From NCBI GenBank assembly GCA_035507035.1, contig DATJOJ010000033.1, positions 1 to 14,691 of the forward strand: a DNA stretch of 14,691 nt, given 5' to 3'. Under the pieces are notes generated by a model. The model saw nothing but the letters and a program-made list of their open reading frames with translations, was not told the origin of the DNA and did no database searches. Position numbers and translations under genes: made by a program. The DNA is from DATJOJ01 sp035507035. GTDB taxonomy: Bacteria > Acidobacteriota > Terriglobia > Terriglobales > Acidobacteriaceae. This document shows positions 14,248-14,691 of this stretch, in pieces. Each line of letters begins with the position of its first letter. Positions within the stretch are counted from its first letter, which is position 1.

Positions 14248-14691
14248 TTGCCTGTACGAAATCAACCTGGCTGGTACAAAGACGCGATCATTTACCAGAT
14301 TCACGTGCGCACGTTCTTCGACGCGAACAACGACGGCATTGGCGACTTTCAGGGGCTCACACAGAAGCTGGATTACGTGCAGCAGTTGGGCGTGGACACA
14401 ATCTGGCTAATGCCGTTTTTCCCGTCGCCTTTGCGCGACGACGGCTACGACATCTCCGATTACACCTCGGTCCACTCCCGTTATGGCAATCTCGAAGACT
14501 TTAAAACATTTCTGGCGACGGCACACGACCGCGGGATCCGCGTCATCATCGAGATGGTGCTGAACCATACCTCCGATCAGCATCCCTGGTTTCTCGAATC
14601 CCGCAGCTCTCGCGACAATCCCAAGCGCGATTGGTACGTGTGGAGCGATACGGACGCTAGATATCGCGGCGCCCGCATCATTTTTCTGGAT
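14248..14691 (+). CDS. treS: Trehalose synthase (maltose alpha-D-glucosyltransferase), 3' part outside the window
   Basis: TreS is a GH13 enzyme that interconverts maltose and trehalose in the cytoplasm. The frame stays open to the window end, giving the first 148 residues. 'GWYKDAIIYQIHVRTFFDAN' leads into 'GIGDFQGLTQKLDYVQQLGV', 'LMPFFPSPLRDDGYDISDY', GH13 region I as 'EMVLNHTSDQHPWF' (102-115) and 'WYVWSDTDARYRGARIIFLD'. This order and wording is diagnostic of TreS over other GH13 enzymes. An in-frame TGA at 14242-14244 limits the start; the only fitting codon is TTG at 14248, with AGGAAG eight bases upstream. Catalytic residues of regions II-IV lie outside the window, so fusion to a maltokinase domain cannot be judged. 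Divergent GT4 and debranching genes support an alpha-glucan/trehalose locus. Confidence 0.88.
   Translation, partial: MPVRNQPGWYKDAIIYQIHVRTFFDANNDGIGDFQGLTQKLDYVQQLGVDTIWLMPFFPSPLRDDGYDISDYTSVHSRYGNLEDFKTFLATAHDRGIRVIIEMVLNHTSDQHPWFLESRSSRDNPKRDWYVWSDTDARYRGARIIFLD

Noticed and set aside
1..14691. tRNA, rRNA, CRISPR array, transposase or phage genes
   Set aside because: None found by reading: no repeated spacer-array pattern, no recognisable tRNA cloverleaf, and no integrase or transposase motifs in any frame.

Overview
The window looks like chromosomal DNA of a moderately GC-rich Gram-negative bacterium, most plausibly an acidobacterium. This rests on gene content rather than a marker gene: a GAF-membrane-TonB_C fusion, secreted hypothetical proteins of a type common in that phylum, a small basic 'RRRIAEAQRQRW' protein, and GC-rich palindromic intergenic repeats. 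No rRNA, tRNA, CRISPR array, transposase or integrase was seen.

Left end (1-1241): a membrane-anchored hypothetical gene enters from outside the window and ends at 652, followed by a perfect GC hairpin. About 570 bases without a convincing gene come next. They hold a candidate promoter overlapped by an inverted repeat, a 12-bp palindrome, and a REP-like element with two mutually exclusive hairpins. A solitary nuoB (complex I 4Fe-4S subunit) follows. Its 3' end carries a second, degenerate copy of the palindromic motif and faces a convergent gene for a GAF/TonB_C protein.

Middle (3378-7898): a divergent gene with a perfect TATAAT box encodes a secreted protein with a BamE-like segment and a Pro-rich tail. 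Next is a three-gene same-strand set: an ABC exporter ATPase, a secreted NTF2-like/thioredoxin fusion, and an ABC-2 permease. ATPase and permease should form one exporter; the thioredoxin gene lies between them. The gap before the permease is filled by a palindromic repeat.

Right part (7995-13961, all minus strand): a 76-aa coiled-coil/basic protein whose mRNA leader can fold into a hairpin covering part of its ribosome binding site; a secreted hypothetical protein; a Tat-exported amidase of the peptide-amidase type; then a GT4 glycosyltransferase overlapping a glycogen-debranching-type glucosidase (transcribed GT first). Divergent from this pair, and cut by the window end, is trehalose synthase (treS) starting at TTG. 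The GT4, debranching enzyme and TreS together suggest an alpha-glucan/trehalose storage and stress locus.
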